Notes under the pieces: model-generated | Databases searched by the model: none | What the model was told of the DNA's origin: nothing | The model's input: the letters and a program-made list of their open reading frames with translations, nothing else | Part shown: positions 6,158 to 7,057 of the stretch, one piece after another | Layout of the letters: every line of letters starts with the position of its first letter | Position numbering within the stretch: the first letter of the stretch is position 1 | Program-made: the position numbers and the translations under genes | DNA from: Gemmatimonadales bacterium | GTDB lineage: Bacteria; Gemmatimonadota; Gemmatimonadetes; Gemmatimonadales; GWC2-71-9 | Direction of reading: 5' to 3' | Length of the DNA stretch: 7,057 nt | Assembly: GCA_013816685.1 (NCBI GenBank) | Contig: JACDDX010000089.1 | Location: forward strand, 1-7,057

Positions 6158-7057
6158 TCAGGCCCGGCCGTTGCCACCGTTGAGGAGTGCGCGCACCTGA
6201 TCGACCAACCCGTCCGGCGAGAAGGGCTTCTGCACGAACGGCGCACCAATGGGAACGAGACCGCGTTGCCGGACATCGTCTACGGCGTAGCCTGACATGT
6301 AGAGGACCGGCAGGTGCACGTGCAGCCGCGCGAGCGCCTCGCCGAGCTCCCGGCCGTTCATCGCTGGCATGACCACATCGGTGAGCACGAGATCCGGTCG
6401 CCCCTGCTCCCGGCGCACCACCGCCAGCGCCTCGGCTCCGTCACCGGCCTCGAGCGTCTGATAGCCGGCGGCCTGAAGCGAGCGGACCACCAGCGCCCGG
6501 ACCACCGGCTCGTCCTCCACGACCAGGACGCGCGCTCCCGTCTCGCCCACACACCCGGTGCCCCGCGCGGCTGACTCGGCCGGAGCGCGCACCGCCGGCT
6601 CCGCCACGGCCGCCGGCAGATACACCTTGATGGTGGTGCCGAAATCGGGCTCGGAGTAGGCCCAGACGAACCCGCCGTGCTGCTTCACGATGCCGTACAC
6701 CATGGAGAGTCCGAGGCCGCTGCCCTGGCCCATCGGCTTGGTCGTGAAGAATGGCTCGAAAATCTTGGCAACGGTCGCGCGGTCCATACCGCGCCCGTTG
6801 TCGGCCACGCTGAGGCAGACGAAGGGACCGGGCACCAGCTCGACGCCGCCATGCGCCAGCGCGTACGACGCGTCCAGCTCCACACCGGTGATGCTGATGG
6901 ACACCTGCCCGCCGGGGCTCAGCGCGTCCCGCGCATTCCCCACGAGATTGATCAGCACCTGATCGATCTGGGTCGGATCGGCCAGCACCGATGGCTCGCT
7001 GCCGTCGGCCGTGACGCTGAGTGACTTGTCGGCGCCGAGCAGGCGTTCCAGCACCGG
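6158..7057 (-). CDS. Hybrid histidine kinase, C-terminal part (HATPase-REC), 5' end outside window
   Basis: The frame is open to the right edge and ends at a TGA (6160-6158). The apparent start near 7054 is an internal GTG (Val), because the sequence there aligns with the middle of the neighbouring kinase, so the real N-terminus and the H-box His lie outside. Counting from that Val, the visible part has the ATPase motifs NLVGNARDAL (Asn40), ADNGRGMD (Asp85) and GQGSGLGLS (110-118). A receiver with Glu180/Asp181, acceptor Asp226 in LTDVVMP, Ser254 and Lys276 follows. All key residues are present. It is closely similar over its whole visible length to the C-terminus of the kinase at 2639-6097, differing mainly in the linker between HATPase and receiver. 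The 60 bases between the two genes show no terminator, so they may form one transcript. The sensory half cannot be judged. Confidence 0.93.
   Translation of the reverse strand, partial: PVLERLLGADKSLSVTADGSEPSVLADPTQIDQVLINLVGNARDALSPGGQVSISITGVELDASYALAHGGVELVPGPFVCLSVADNGRGMDRATVAKIFEPFFTTKPMGQGSGLGLSMVYGIVKQHGGFVWAYSEPDFGTTIKVYLPAAVAEPAVRAPAESAARGTGCVGETGARVLVVEDEPVVRALVVRSLQAAGYQTLEAGDGAEALAVVRREQGRPDLVLTDVVMPAMNGRELGEALARLHVHLPVLYMSGYAVDDVRQRGLVPIGAPFVQKPFSPDGLVDQVRALLNGGNGRA

Noticed and set aside
6151..6166. Hairpin CGGGC/GCCCG at the end of the upstream kinase as a terminator
   Set aside because: The stem is only 5 bp, overlaps the stop codon and has no following T-run.

Overview
The window is a GC-rich bacterial chromosome segment in which every gene I can support lies on the minus strand and is read right to left. 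It holds two gene groups. No RNA genes, mobile elements or CRISPR arrays are visible. All three genes in positions 1-2442 belong to, or sit with, archaeal-type tetrahydromethanopterin (H4MPT) C1 metabolism. This points to a bacterium that oxidises or detoxifies formaldehyde, such as a methylotroph. The non-proteobacterial look of the Mtd protein, the DUF1464 neighbour and the style of the large histidine kinases suggest a soil or freshwater lineage such as Gemmatimonadota, Rokubacteria/Methylomirabilota or Planctomycetota. That assignment is a guess from memory and is not shown by the sequence.

The C1 block in transcription order is as follows. Fae (formaldehyde-activating enzyme, 2442-1930) is complete and strongly conserved. 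A good intrinsic terminator follows it (1899-1861). Next is a methylene-H4MPT dehydrogenase of the MtdA/MtdB/MtdC family (1792-917). After a 12-base gap containing a Shine-Dalgarno sequence comes a DUF1464/COG2441 ASKHA-fold kinase-like protein (904 to beyond base 1, 3' end missing). Fae makes methylene-H4MPT from formaldehyde and Mtd oxidises it to methenyl-H4MPT, so the first two genes encode consecutive steps. The DUF1464 protein has no established role in the pathway. A TTGACA-type promoter with a perfect 14-base palindrome in its spacer lies about 110-140 bases upstream of fae, leaving a leader of roughly 100 bases.

The signalling block (2639-7057) contains two hybrid sensor histidine kinases in tandem. 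The downstream one is complete: about eight membrane segments, PAS, GAF, PAS, HisKA, HATPase and a C-terminal receiver. The upstream one is cut by the right window edge and shows only HATPase plus receiver. Their shared 300-residue C-terminal halves are clearly paralogous and co-linear, so the pair arose by duplication. Nothing in the sequence proves that they control the C1 genes, although the kinase block lies directly upstream of fae on the same strand.
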